A stretch of 64,000 nucleotides of DNA from Alteromonas lipotrueae (GTDB taxonomy: Bacteria; Pseudomonadota; Gammaproteobacteria; Enterobacterales; Alteromonadaceae). The notes under the pieces were generated by a model. It was not told the DNA's origin, did not search any database, and saw only the letters and a program-made list of their open reading frames with translations. The stretch covers positions 62,001 through 126,000 of the forward strand of contig NZ_JAESDI010000003.1 in assembly GCF_019249215.1 (NCBI RefSeq), written 5' to 3'. The position numbers and the translations under genes were made by a program. How positions within the stretch are numbered: the first letter of the stretch is position 1; each line of letters opens with the position of its first letter. This document shows, piece after piece, positions 18,761 to 27,535 of this stretch.

Positions 18761-19567
18761 ATGTTACCCGAAAAACCTACCGATAAACCCGTAGCCCGCC
18801 ACTTGCTGATGAAGCTACTTGGTTCACGCCCCGGTATAAAAATGGATGCAGCCAGCGCCGTGCGGGTAGGAGCCTTGTTTGGTATTTCGGAAAATAACAT
18901 TCGAGTTACCCTTACTCGTCTGCAATCGGCAAAGTTGCTTAAGCTGGTGGAGCGTGGCTATTACCAATTAGGCAAAGAAGGCGAGCAATTTGCTGGGGAG
19001 ATCAGTAACTGGCATACCGCAGAGTCTAGATTATGTGAATGGCGTGGAGACTGGCTTACCGTGCTGACTACCGCATTAGCAAAAAGTGATCGCAAGGCTA
19101 CACGGGCACAAGACAGGGCACTTAAACTAATGGGTTTAAAAAAGCTCTCAGCGGACTTTTATGTTAGGCCGAATAATCTTAACGACACGGTAGGTACGAC
19201 ACGAGAGCGTTTGTACCGATTGGGGTTAGATAAAAGCGCTGTGGTGTTTAACGCATCAGACTTCGCAGAGGCGACAGAAAAAAAGGCTGCAGGGTTATGG
19301 CAAACCAAAAGCCTTGAAGCTAGCTATGAAGAAGGGTTAATTGAACTCGCGAGGTCGCGTAAGCGTATAGAAGGCCTGACACTAGATGATGCAGCAAAGG
19401 AATATTATCTCGTTGGCGATAATGCCCTAAAACGATTGGTCTTCGACCCACTGCTGCCAGCGCCTTTGGTAAATGTTGACCTTCGTAAAGCATTCCGCGC
19501 AAAAGTCGAAGAGTACGATAAAGCTGGCGCTGAAGTCTGGTATGCATTTTTAAATATAAATAAGTGA
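18761..19567 (+). CDS. PaaX-like transcriptional regulator
   Basis: A 268-residue putative DNA-binding protein. The N-terminal 70 residues are a winged helix (VRVGALFGISENNIRVTLTRLQSAKLL, then VERGYYQLG). The C-terminal part (RDWLTVL-type start at GDWLTVLTTAL, and FDPLLPAPLVN near the end) fits the PaaX C-terminal domain. PaaX regulators sense aryl-CoA esters. Here the aidB gene on the other side of the shared 256-bp promoter region is the obvious candidate target, by position only. The effector is unknown. Confidence 0.72.
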   Translation: MLPEKPTDKPVARHLLMKLLGSRPGIKMDAASAVRVGALFGISENNIRVTLTRLQSAKLLKLVERGYYQLGKEGEQFAGEISNWHTAESRLCEWRGDWLTVLTTALAKSDRKATRAQDRALKLMGLKKLSADFYVRPNNLNDTVGTTRERLYRLGLDKSAVVFNASDFAEATEKKAAGLWQTKSLEASYEEGLIELARSRKRIEGLTLDDAAKEYYLVGDNALKRLVFDPLLPAPLVNVDLRKAFRAKVEEYDKAGAEVWYAFLNINK

Positions 19568-19700
19568 GGAAAGAGGTATGAGCACGGAGGTGCTTGCCTG
19601 AAGCTATCTTTGTGGCACACTGTCATTGGAAATACCGAAAAACGGTTGCATAGATACGCACAGATTTTCCAACTTAAATACGTGACATGGAATAAGTAGT

Positions 19701-20813
19701 ATGACGTCAAACCGCCCCCTGTTTAAACATATTCGGAACCACACCGCGCTTTTCAGTGAATTGTCGCGTTATCGTAACATCGCGGTGCAGGGCTTAGGCC
19801 TTTCTCAGTACGAATTTCACAAGACCCCCAAGTTTGTCGCAGAAGATGGAAGCCGGCTTACCATTGAGCCGGAGCGAAGTATTGTATTACCTAATGTAGA
19901 GCAACTTAAGGGCGTAAAGAGTAAACTTGAAAAAGCCATACCTACACTCACGATGGTTGAACATAGCGAGATTGGTTATCGCTATCCTACCGCAGCCTTA
20001 GCAGGGTTAGACGCCCCATTTATCAAGCGAATGCGCTCTGAGTATTTTCATAAAGTTGATGAAGATCGCAGTATTTGCCGGCCTGTAAACTTATCGTACG
20101 GTATTAAAAGCCGTGGGAAAGCAGATAATCGCCAAGAGTATGAAGTGTGGATGCCTGATGAGGCACCAGAACAAAATCCTTTACCACTATTAATTGATCT
20201 CTATGGTGAAGACTTGCCCAACGATGTGCGTCACTTTGTAGAACAACCTTCGAAAGTGCACGGCTGGATGGGGGTAAAGCGGGCGGCATTTGAAGCCTTG
20301 TATCAAAATAAATCACTATGTGGCGATCTTGTGATTTGTGTTGCCATGAGCGTAGACGCATACAATATTGGTGCGCGCCCTGACTTGTCGTTTTCGCCAG
20401 AAGCAGAGAGCAGTATAGCGGCCAGTAACGCCGAACTAGAGTGGGAAATAGAGGGCTACTATGCGCCACGTGACTGGGAGTTCGATCACGACATGGTGTG
20501 GTCGGCAATTAACCACACACTCGCCGCTATTAATGCACCTTTAACTGATTTATACGGTAGTATCATTTTGCCTGTTGTAGAAAGCAAAACAGAACGTATT
20601 TTGTCTACGCTTAAAAGCTTAGGCGTTCAACAGGACGAGATTGATGATATGAACCTACAACCTTGGGAGTTTATGCTTAATGAAAGTTCCCATAGGGTTA
20701 AATCTCACGATCCATCCAGGCCCGTTAATCTTTTAGGAAGGCTAAACCGTTTGTTCTACCAGCAAGACCGAAAACTTCCTTCTCTAAATTGGATGCACGA
20801 TTTAATTACGTAG
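19701..20813 (+). CDS. Hypothetical protein, about 370 aa
   Basis: I do not recognise this protein. It is 370 residues, without signal peptide or membrane segments, acidic in composition and evenly mixed, so probably a soluble cytoplasmic protein. Visible segments are GSRLTIEPERSIVLPNVEQL near residue 50, EVWMPDEAPEQNPLPLLIDL near 150, EGYYAPRDWEFDHDMVWSAI near 250, and LLGRLNRLFYQQDRKLPSLN near the C-terminus. Codon use looks like its neighbours. It lies 133 bp after the PaaX-like gene on the same strand. Confidence 0.55.
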   Translation: MTSNRPLFKHIRNHTALFSELSRYRNIAVQGLGLSQYEFHKTPKFVAEDGSRLTIEPERSIVLPNVEQLKGVKSKLEKAIPTLTMVEHSEIGYRYPTAALAGLDAPFIKRMRSEYFHKVDEDRSICRPVNLSYGIKSRGKADNRQEYEVWMPDEAPEQNPLPLLIDLYGEDLPNDVRHFVEQPSKVHGWMGVKRAAFEALYQNKSLCGDLVICVAMSVDAYNIGARPDLSFSPEAESSIAASNAELEWEIEGYYAPRDWEFDHDMVWSAINHTLAAINAPLTDLYGSIILPVVESKTERILSTLKSLGVQQDEIDDMNLQPWEFMLNESSHRVKSHDPSRPVNLLGRLNRLFYQQDRKLPSLNWMHDLIT

Positions 20814-21257
20814 TAGTGAAAGTATAAAAGCCGTTTCGGCTATTTACTTAATCATTGATGCCTACCGCACAGTCGGTGGGCAATGTTGTCGCAAAACCCT
20901 CATTACTTTTCTGACGCAAATTTGTAAATACATACCCACCCTCGCACCACATAGATTAGCTCGTTTGATCGCTTAAGCACTTTAATAACTTCAAATATCT
21001 ATCTTTAACCTGCTGAATATAGCCGTATCCAATATTAGATAACAATAATGTACGTTACATATATTCGCATTTTGTAACAACGATTGTTAAAAAGGTTAAT
21101 TTTTGTAAAAAACTTACAGAATTGATGTGAAAAGTACGGTTTTTTGGTCTTTTATGTAATTAAATTACGAAATGGGCTTTCTTTTACGTAATTTTTGGTC
21201 ATAATATACGCGTTGCTTAAGAAAACTCTAATTTTGTTACACAATAGGAATTACATT
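20814..21257. other. 444-bp AT-rich region upstream of tandem DUF3718 gene
   Basis: No gene seen. A weak hairpin (AGCCG TTT CGGCT, 20829-20841) follows the previous gene and could be a poor terminator. The right half is very AT-rich. It contains an exact palindrome GTAATTAAATTAC (about 21155-21168) and a likely -10 region around CATAATATA (about 21200) for the DUF3718 gene. The palindrome may be an operator, which is only a guess. Confidence 0.35.
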
Positions 21258-21722
21258 ATGAAACTGTCAACTTTCGCCATTGCTTTAATCTCTTCAGTAG
21301 CGTCTTTAAATGCTTTTGCTCAAGACGTTCGTTTAAACCCAGTTAATCAAAACATTGAAACGCAAGCTTGCTACACAGCTGCGACAGAAGGCTATAGAGC
21401 AGCAAAGCGCTTAATTCGTGACAACGGATTAAATGTTGCGTCTTTCAGTGCATCATTGCTTTGTAATGACGTAAGCTTAAGAAAGTTTGCTGATTTATAC
21501 AGCAATAAAACTACCAGTGAAACTAAAGGTATCGCGCTTGTTGCTAAGAACGAAGATATCGCTTCAAAAGCATGTCTAGATGCCGTTTCAATCGGTACAG
21601 AAAAAGCACTAGCTAAGTATGGCTTAGAAGGCGAAACCATTATTTGTAACCACAAAGAAATGTCAGCCTTTGCTCGTGCATACAGCACAGAATCAGTAGT
21701 TGTACGTCCATTCTCTGAATAG
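21258..21722 (+). CDS. Exported protein with two DUF3718-like units
   Basis: A 154-residue protein from the ATG at 21258, which has AGGAA upstream. The frame extends 63 bases further 5' but without ribosome binding site or signal-peptide logic. The signal peptide is MKLSTFAIALISSVASLNAF, then AQD. The mature part has two copies of the unit seen once in the 8894 gene: TQACYTAATEGYRAAKRLI to LLCNDVSLRKFADLYS, and SKACLDAVSIGTEKALAKYG to IICNHKEMSAFARAYS. Each unit has a Cys pair about 35 residues apart. Likely a duplicated DUF3718 domain; function unknown. Confidence 0.72.
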   Translation: MKLSTFAIALISSVASLNAFAQDVRLNPVNQNIETQACYTAATEGYRAAKRLIRDNGLNVASFSASLLCNDVSLRKFADLYSNKTTSETKGIALVAKNEDIASKACLDAVSIGTEKALAKYGLEGETIICNHKEMSAFARAYSTESVVVRPFSE

Positions 21723-22111
21723 GACAGCCACACTGATTTAACGTTTGTTCACAGTTTCATGGCCCACTCGGCAACTGGGTGGGCCAGTAACTTATTTTAA
21801 TCACTGCGCCTTCTGGTGTGAAATAATACCTCTCAAAAGCCCCCTTCTCTTAAACACTAAACCAAACAACCCATTCATTACTGATTAAAAAACGACAACG
21901 CTAACTTTCCACAAATGGGTACTAGCCTCAACGGTTTAACTTTTACTTTCTTTTATCTATTCATTTTTCCATCAACAATCTCCATTGAATATGCACATTG
22001 TGCACCCAAGCCCCGTGCTATTTTACTGACTATTCACGTTCCTTACGTTTGTTTGCAATATGCGTAAACGTTCGAGTACCGCTGCAGTAAATACCAATAG
22101 AGAGAATCATT
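21723..22111. other. 389-bp intergenic region with terminator at left
   Basis: After the hairpin at 21760-21786 I see no ORF. The rest is T/A- and C-rich and should contain the promoter of the YHYH-MORN-SCO unit starting at 22112. No known operator is recognised. Confidence 0.35.
21760..21786 (+). terminator. Terminator-like hairpin after DUF3718 gene
   Basis: An 8-bp perfect stem TGGCCCAC / GTGGGCCA with an 11-base loop, followed by a loosely T-rich stretch (CTTATTTTAAT). Confidence 0.6.
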
Positions 22112-22990
22112 ATGTCGAAAAGTCACTACGCACTAGCTGCATTATTTTGTGTAAGCATTCTGTCGGTATTAGCAGGGTGCGGAGGGGGATCATCTACCGA
22201 TGAAACCGTAAGCAGCGACACCAGTGTGGATACGGGCACTGGCACAGACTCGGGTAGCGACGGTGATTCGAGTGCAACCACATGCGACTCACCCATGACC
22301 GAGCTTTCAAGTGCTTATCTTGAATTTGTTGCGGCGCCTAATGTCACCATTGTGTTGTCTGAAGATGGATGTACGGTCTCGCTAGAGTCGGCAGGCAAAC
22401 CCGATCACACTTCGTCATACTGGGATTCAGGCAATGCCAGCGGCTTATATGTTGAGCCTGAAGATGAGACCTTATTCAATCAAAAGCGCTCACCGGGTGA
22501 CATTGAAGATTACATTAATGATTTTGATTTAACTGTACCGGTATCGCCAGAGCTTGCTGCGACGTCATCAGCCACGCCGTTAGGTGCTATTGGCATAGCG
22601 CTCAGCGGGGCACCGATTTTCAATGATTCAGAGGGGACGGGAGATGTATCGCTGGGCGTAATACAAGGTTTCGATAGAAATGGTGCGCACACGGGGCCGC
22701 AAACCTACCACTATCATCTAGAGCCACAAGCTATCTCTTATGATGATGATTCGCTTGTAGGTATTATGGCAGACGGATTTTTCATTTTTGGAAGACGCTG
22801 CTATTCAACCGTAGGCTACCCCACCGACTTGGATGAGTCCAACGGCCACACGTCAATTACCCTTTATACCGGTGGTTCAGAAGAAGATGCTGAATATCAC
22901 TATCACGTATCGACTGAACAATACCTAAACGGTGAGTACTACCTTATTTTCCCGGGTAACTTTCAAGGTACGCCGAGTGATATTAACTAA
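22112..22990 (+). CDS. YHYH-domain lipoprotein
   Basis: A 292-residue lipoprotein: the signal peptide ends in the lipobox LAGC (Cys23), followed by a Gly/Ser/Asp/Thr-rich linker to about residue 58. The folded part carries the name-giving motif twice: TYHYHLEP (about residue 205) and YHYHVST (about residue 264). Between them is VGIMADGFFIFGRRCYS, a conserved core of YHYH proteins. The family function is unknown, but the paired His motifs could bind metal. The next gene starts with GTG inside the 3' end of this one, and a SCO protein follows, so the three are probably co-expressed and may handle copper or redox in the envelope. That is inference. Confidence 0.78.
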   Translation: MSKSHYALAALFCVSILSVLAGCGGGSSTDETVSSDTSVDTGTGTDSGSDGDSSATTCDSPMTELSSAYLEFVAAPNVTIVLSEDGCTVSLESAGKPDHTSSYWDSGNASGLYVEPEDETLFNQKRSPGDIEDYINDFDLTVPVSPELAATSSATPLGAIGIALSGAPIFNDSEGTGDVSLGVIQGFDRNGAHTGPQTYHYHLEPQAISYDDDSLVGIMADGFFIFGRRCYSTVGYPTDLDESNGHTSITLYTGGSEEDAEYHYHVSTEQYLNGEYYLIFPGNFQGTPSDIN

Positions 22991-23597
22991 ATCAATAACC
23001 TGTAAGTTGTTGATGTTCTGTGCACTTTGGCTAGCAACAACTTACGCGTCGGTAGCCTACAGTTCTAGACCACCATTAGTGGTGTATCAAAGTGACATAT
23101 CTTTGAATAAGCAAGGTGTTCGGATTTACAAGAGTACGCCTTTCACCGGTAAAGTGGTGAGTTATCACCCCACAGGAAAACTGGCTACAGAAGACGAATT
23201 TATAGAAGGACGCCGAGCTGGAGTCGCCAGAAAGTGGTTTTCCAACGGCATTTTAGGCTACGAGTCGTTTTATACATCTGGTGCGCGAGATGGACGTACA
23301 CAAACCTGGTGGGTTAACGGTAATCTTCGCTCGGCATTCGTGTATGAAAACGGCAAAGTCGAAGGGGAGGGATGGCGTTGGTACAGAAATGGCGCCAAGT
23401 TTAAGAAATTTAACTACCACGAAGGGCAGACAACAGGCTTGCAGCAAGCGTGGCGTAAAAACGGCACCTTATACTCTAATTTTGAATACAAAAATGGGCG
23501 GATTTATGGGCTTAGAAAAGCGAACAATTGTGTGGGGCTTGAGGATGAAGTTATCTCTGTTGACTACTACCAAAATCAAGCAAATCTTAGTTTGTAG
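22977..23597 (+). CDS. MORN/YwqK-like repeat protein, exported
   Basis: The preferred start is GTG at 22977 (AAGG about 8 bases upstream), overlapping the YHYH gene by 14 bases. It gives about 206 residues. The signal peptide is hydrophobic (CKLLMFCALWLATTYASVAY). The rest is a run of 22-24-residue units of the YwqK/MORN type: TGKVVSYHPTGKLATEDEF, GVARKWFSNGILGYESFY, GRTQTWWVNGNLRSAFVYEN, GEGWRWYRNGAKFKKFNYH, GLQQAWRKNGTLYSNFEYKN. Such proteins are labelled antitoxins in databases, but an exported one next to a SCO protein is unlikely to be that. It overlaps the next gene by 53 bases. Confidence 0.72.
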   Translation: MILTKSITCKLLMFCALWLATTYASVAYSSRPPLVVYQSDISLNKQGVRIYKSTPFTGKVVSYHPTGKLATEDEFIEGRRAGVARKWFSNGILGYESFYTSGARDGRTQTWWVNGNLRSAFVYENGKVEGEGWRWYRNGAKFKKFNYHEGQTTGLQQAWRKNGTLYSNFEYKNGRIYGLRKANNCVGLEDEVISVDYYQNQANLSL

Positions 23598-24240
23598 CAC
23601 TTTGCTTTTATTGGGTAATGCGTTTGCTTCATTTGCATATGGCACCGCCGAGTTACCCTATTACAACAGTAAAGAATTTACACCGCACTGGATTGAAAGC
23701 GGTAGTGAAGCGCTTAATGGTTTTCACCAAATACCGCCGTTTAGTTTTACTAATCAAGACGGTGAAGAGGTCAGCGAAAAAGATTTCGATAATAAAATTT
23801 ACGTGGCTGGTTTTTTCTTTAGCACTTGCCCTGGTATTTGCCCCATGATCCGCTCTAAGTTAGCGAAGGTACAAGAAGCATTTATTGATGACGATAACGT
23901 AAAAATTCTTCAGCACTCGATTAGGCCGCATACCGATACGGTAGAATTGCTAAAAGCTTATGCGGATAAAAATGGGATTGTGAGCGGTAAGTGGTATTTG
24001 GCGACAGGAGAGCGAGATGCTATTTATTCATTAGCAAAAAGCGCGTACTTCGCTAGCGACGATCTGGGAAATTTGCAAAATACAGAAGATTTTTTGCATA
24101 CGGAAAGCCTGCTATTGATAGATCAGAATCGCCATATTCGCGGCATATACAACGGGCTTAATAGTGCTTCTGTCGATTATTTGATAGCGGATATTAAGGT
24201 GCTGAACGCTCAGTTAACGTTTAGCATTCCGACTGAATAA
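23545..24240 (+). CDS. SCO1/SenC family copper-chaperone-like protein
   Basis: The ATG at 23545 gives 231 residues. A longer open frame exists upstream but the signal peptide (MKLSLLTTTKIKQILVCSTL and hydrophobic residues to about 30) fixes this start. The thioredoxin fold shows the SCO metal motif: FFFSTCPGICPMI with Cys95 and Cys99, and a downstream conserved His in FLHTESLLLID. SCO proteins carry copper or act as thiol reductants for cytochrome oxidase CuA sites. There is no cytochrome oxidase gene here. The partners are a YHYH lipoprotein and a MORN protein, with overlapping reading frames. Confidence 0.85.
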   Translation: MKLSLLTTTKIKQILVCSTLLLLGNAFASFAYGTAELPYYNSKEFTPHWIESGSEALNGFHQIPPFSFTNQDGEEVSEKDFDNKIYVAGFFFSTCPGICPMIRSKLAKVQEAFIDDDNVKILQHSIRPHTDTVELLKAYADKNGIVSGKWYLATGERDAIYSLAKSAYFASDDLGNLQNTEDFLHTESLLLIDQNRHIRGIYNGLNSASVDYLIADIKVLNAQLTFSIPTE

Positions 24241-24316
24241 TAGGCCTAATTATCAGGTTTAGCGCGTTTATCGGTGGAAAGATAACGGTAAATAAACGCG
24301 CCGTTAGCACTTGCGG

Positions 24317-25642
24317 CTACTCCCCTGGTGAAATGAGATGCAGTACATTTTGTCTGCCGTCGAGATACTTAACTTTTTCGCCATCAAAAAATGCATCTTC
24401 CTCCAACATGATGCGAATGTCCTTCCCCCATTCTGGAATATAGGTTGCGGCATTGAGCTCAATGGAATAAACCGTGTTTGGATACATGGGATAGTCGCCC
24501 TGTATGGGAACACCTTCTTGGGCATCCCACATCCCAATAGTTGGTCCTGCTGCATGGCCATGGAAGCCAAGGGGATGAGTATAAATGGAGGGTGTAAGCC
24601 CTTCTTCAATGGCTTGTTCTCGAGACATTTGCAAAATCTCGTTGCCAGTACGTCCCACTTTAAAATTGCTAGTAAGAATATCTTGCAAACGGTTACCTGC
24701 AGCAAAGGCCTTCATTATGCTTTCAGGAGGGGCGGTTTCGCCAGCTTTTAACACATAGGCGTGTTGCTGTTGATCGGTATTTAAACGCAAGTAAGTAATG
24801 CCAAAATCAACATGAATAAGGTCGCCAGGCTGAATTATGTTATCACCCGAGCGCTTACTAAATGCTTTTATTTGATCAAATTTTTCTTTGTCAGCACGTT
24901 GGATAGACACTGAGGGATGAAACCAGTTTTCTAACCCCAATGCTTTGCTTTGGTCTCGCAGCCACCAAATAACATCGTCAGTGGTGGTGGTTCCAGGGGT
25001 AATGACGTCGTTTGAAAAAGCCGTACCAATAAGCTTGTGGCCAATTTGAGTCAGGGTTGGGTAGTGTTGCATTTCAAGCTTACTACGGGTTTCTAGCCAA
25101 GCAATGGCAAGTTTTTCACCTGATACCACACGGTCTTTAAATGTAGGAGAGAGGGCGGCCAAGAACTTGCGGTTTTCAGTGCTACTCATACCATCAGCAA
25201 GCGCAAATGCATCTGAAACATTCACTGCAATTCGTTTAGGGTTGCGCGCCTCTATAACGTCGGCAAGTGCTTTGTACTGATTAGGCTGAGCTTCTTTGTC
25301 CCATGCTTTTTCGAATAAATCGGCCACTGCATACCGCGCTACGGCCAAACGTTCAAGAGGCTTTCCTTCGCCAGGGTTATAAATGACTAACATGGTATGC
25401 CTGCGGGCCGACAACCATGTTGATGGCAGCATGGTTTTAATCACGGGATCTTCATTGTATTCCCGCGACATAATTACCCACATATCAATATTGGTACGCT
25501 GCATAAGGCTGGGTAAAACCTGCTCGAATCGTTGCACTAGTATTTCATCGACCAGCGCGCTCCTAGCCTGCATATCCATGACATCTTTGGCCATACATTG
25601 CACACTCACCAACAACAAAACAAGCGTATAAACTGGTCTCAT
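24317..25642 (-). CDS. Exported M24 family metallopeptidase (Xaa-Pro peptidase-like)
   Basis: A 441-residue protein with a signal peptide (MRPVYTLVLLLVSVQCMAK). The C-terminal pita-bread domain has the five expected metal ligands: Asp in DLIHVDFGITYL, Asp in LNTDQQQHAYV, His in HPLGFHGHAAGP, Glu in YSIELNAAT, and Glu in RIMLEEDAFF. The N-terminal domain is the creatinase-like half (residues 30-180). It would cleave Xaa-Pro peptides in the periplasm. AAGGGA precedes the ATG. It is a single gene convergent with the SCO unit. Confidence 0.87.
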   Translation of the reverse strand: MRPVYTLVLLLVSVQCMAKDVMDMQARSALVDEILVQRFEQVLPSLMQRTNIDMWVIMSREYNEDPVIKTMLPSTWLSARRHTMLVIYNPGEGKPLERLAVARYAVADLFEKAWDKEAQPNQYKALADVIEARNPKRIAVNVSDAFALADGMSSTENRKFLAALSPTFKDRVVSGEKLAIAWLETRSKLEMQHYPTLTQIGHKLIGTAFSNDVITPGTTTTDDVIWWLRDQSKALGLENWFHPSVSIQRADKEKFDQIKAFSKRSGDNIIQPGDLIHVDFGITYLRLNTDQQQHAYVLKAGETAPPESIMKAFAAGNRLQDILTSNFKVGRTGNEILQMSREQAIEEGLTPSIYTHPLGFHGHAAGPTIGMWDAQEGVPIQGDYPMYPNTVYSIELNAATYIPEWGKDIRIMLEEDAFFDGEKVKYLDGRQNVLHLISPGE

Positions 25643-26020
25643 TCCCTTTCCTTATTTGTTTGAATTATAAGCATGTAATCATTAAAACTATCATAAGCTG
25701 TTTAGCTTAAGCAACGATGGCTACAATGAAGTAGAGGAAAGAATAGCGTGACTCGCTGTAGCGATCATAGGTCTGCTAGAAGCTACATATAGGCTGGGTT
25801 TATAGTGAGTATAAGCGGCTCGATAGGCGCGCATCTCCACTGGTATTGATACGGATCAATACATTAAACTGAAATTCCTTGTTTACTTTACATTAACACG
25901 TTGGGCATGTTGTAGAATTTTTTGAATTCAATGTCGGCAATTTTCCTTTAATAGATAAATTAAATTGTGATTGCAGTTTAATCATCATCGATTTAGGTAT
26001 CACCCTAGCCGGAGACAGTT
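25643..26020. other. 378-bp intergenic region, divergent promoters
   Basis: No gene seen. It holds the promoters of the M24 peptidase (left) and glgC (right). A palindrome TATTGAT-ACGG-ATCAATA (25844-25861) is the only clear symmetric site and could be an operator. The stretch before glgC is AT-rich and ends in GGAGACAGTT, the ribosome binding site. Confidence 0.4.
25844..25861. promoter_or_regulatory. Palindromic operator candidate upstream of glgC
   Basis: A perfect 7-bp inverted repeat TATTGAT/ATCAATA spaced by four bases, 160 bp upstream of the glgC start. The regulator is unknown. Confidence 0.3.
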
Positions 26021-27397
26021 ATGAATGCAGAGATTGATTTGCAGCAAATAATAGAAAATACCATGGTGTTAGTGCTAGCTGGAGGGCAAGGCTCTCGATT
26101 AAAAGCGCTTACAGAAACACGGGCTAAACCGGTACTAGAGTTTGGCAGTCACTGTCGGATCATCGATTTTCCCCTTTCAAACTGTGTTAATTCCGGCCTA
26201 AATCGAATTGCGGTACTCACTCAATATAAGTCTCAATGTTTAATTCGCCATTTGATGCAACATTGGGGCACGTTGAACAACAGTTTTGGGGGGCGATTAG
26301 ATATTCTTCCTGCCTCCCAGCAACAGTCTGAAAGCTGGTACCAAGGTACTGCAGATGCGTGTTTTCAGAATATTGACTATATCAAATCCAGAGCGCCTAA
26401 ATATGTGATGATCTTATCGGGGGATCACGTATATCAAATGGATTATCGCAAACTGCTGGCAGAACATGTGAAAAATGGCGCTGAAATGACAGTATCTTGT
26501 ATAGAAGTGCCTACTAAGAATGCGGCAAATCAGCTGGGAGTGTTAAGTGCTGATAGCAAAGGTCAGGTAACCGCTTTCGACGAAAAACCAAGTAAACCTC
26601 ATCCATTGTTAGATGCTCCTGAGTATTGTTTGGCCTCAATGGGCAATTATGTAGTGAATGCTGATGTGCTCTATCGGCTACTTAAAGCAGATGCTAAAAC
26701 ATTGGGATCAGATCACGATTTCGGTAAAAACGTGATCCCCAATATTATTGAACACCACAAAGTGTTTGCGCATCGATTCAGAGGCGCTGATGGTTGCCAA
26801 ATTCCCTATTGGCGCGATGTAGGTACCATTGATAGTTACTGGCGGGCTCATATGGATTTGCTGAACAACAGCGATGTGTTGAATTTAGCCGACCCCTCTT
26901 GGCCCATATGGGGAAGTACCTTGTCTAGCGCGCCAACTCAAATCCGGGGTGGGGCGCAAAAAGGCCAGTGCGATCTCAATCAGATTTTGATTGGCACCGG
27001 TTGCCAATTAACTAATTGCCGTATCCATCACACTGTTTTGTCATCCAATTGCGCAATCGGTGATGGCGCATCACTTCAAGGGTGTGTATTGCTGCCTGAT
27101 GTGACTATCGAGGCCGGAGCCAAATTAAAAAACGTTATCGTCGATAAAGGCGTGACAATCCCTGCTAATTTGTCTATTGATGATACTAATATTGCCAAGC
27201 ACTTCGGCTTTTCAGTAAGCGAGAAGGGAGTGACGTTAATCACTCAGCAAGTCATTGATAGTTTTGCCGACGTGGAAATATATTTTGACGTACCGCAAAA
27301 ATCGACGAGTGTAAGCCCAATTAGACCAATACATTCAGAGCTGTCGACTCGAAACATCGCCCGTACTCATGTTTCCACCGCGCTGAACGACCGTTAA
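26021..27397 (+). CDS. glgC: Glucose-1-phosphate adenylyltransferase
   Basis: A 458-residue ADP-glucose pyrophosphorylase that makes ADP-glucose for glycogen. The N-terminal nucleotide-binding loop is VLAGGQGSRLKALTETRAKP (about residues 18-37), then RIIDFPLSNCVNSGLNRI, YQGTADACFQNIDYI and LSGDHVYQMDYR, all typical. The C-terminal part is a left-handed beta-helix (LTNCRIHHTVLSSNCAIGDG and onward) for allosteric control. The last 35 residues (PIRPIHSELSTRNIARTHVS) are a tail beyond the usual end. No glgA, glgB or glgP is in the window. Confidence 0.93.
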   Translation: MNAEIDLQQIIENTMVLVLAGGQGSRLKALTETRAKPVLEFGSHCRIIDFPLSNCVNSGLNRIAVLTQYKSQCLIRHLMQHWGTLNNSFGGRLDILPASQQQSESWYQGTADACFQNIDYIKSRAPKYVMILSGDHVYQMDYRKLLAEHVKNGAEMTVSCIEVPTKNAANQLGVLSADSKGQVTAFDEKPSKPHPLLDAPEYCLASMGNYVVNADVLYRLLKADAKTLGSDHDFGKNVIPNIIEHHKVFAHRFRGADGCQIPYWRDVGTIDSYWRAHMDLLNNSDVLNLADPSWPIWGSTLSSAPTQIRGGAQKGQCDLNQILIGTGCQLTNCRIHHTVLSSNCAIGDGASLQGCVLLPDVTIEAGAKLKNVIVDKGVTIPANLSIDDTNIAKHFGFSVSEKGVTLITQQVIDSFADVEIYFDVPQKSTSVSPIRPIHSELSTRNIARTHVSTALNDR

Positions 27398-27421
27398 TAT
27401 AAAAGCATACTTAACGAGCAA

Positions 27422-27448
27422 AAAATAGGCGCTTAGTGCGCCTATTTT
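27422..27448. terminator. Terminator after glgC
   Basis: An 11-bp perfect stem AAAATAGGCGC / GCGCCTATTTT with loop TTAGT. The A and T tracts make it usable in both directions, for glgC and for the convergent M14 operon. Confidence 0.85.
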
Positions 27449-27535
27449 CATTATAACGTGTGCTTGTCTCAGCGTTTTTACCGTTGATTGTGCATAGCGT
27501 GAACTACAAGCTAAAAAGATAAGGCCAGTAGAGGC

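Noticed and set aside
23281..23544. Upstream extension of the SCO gene
   Set aside because: It overlaps the MORN gene in another frame; the signal peptide begins at 23545.
22977..23597. MORN/YwqK protein as antitoxin of a toxin-antitoxin pair
   Set aside because: It has a signal peptide and no toxin gene is adjacent; neighbours are envelope proteins.
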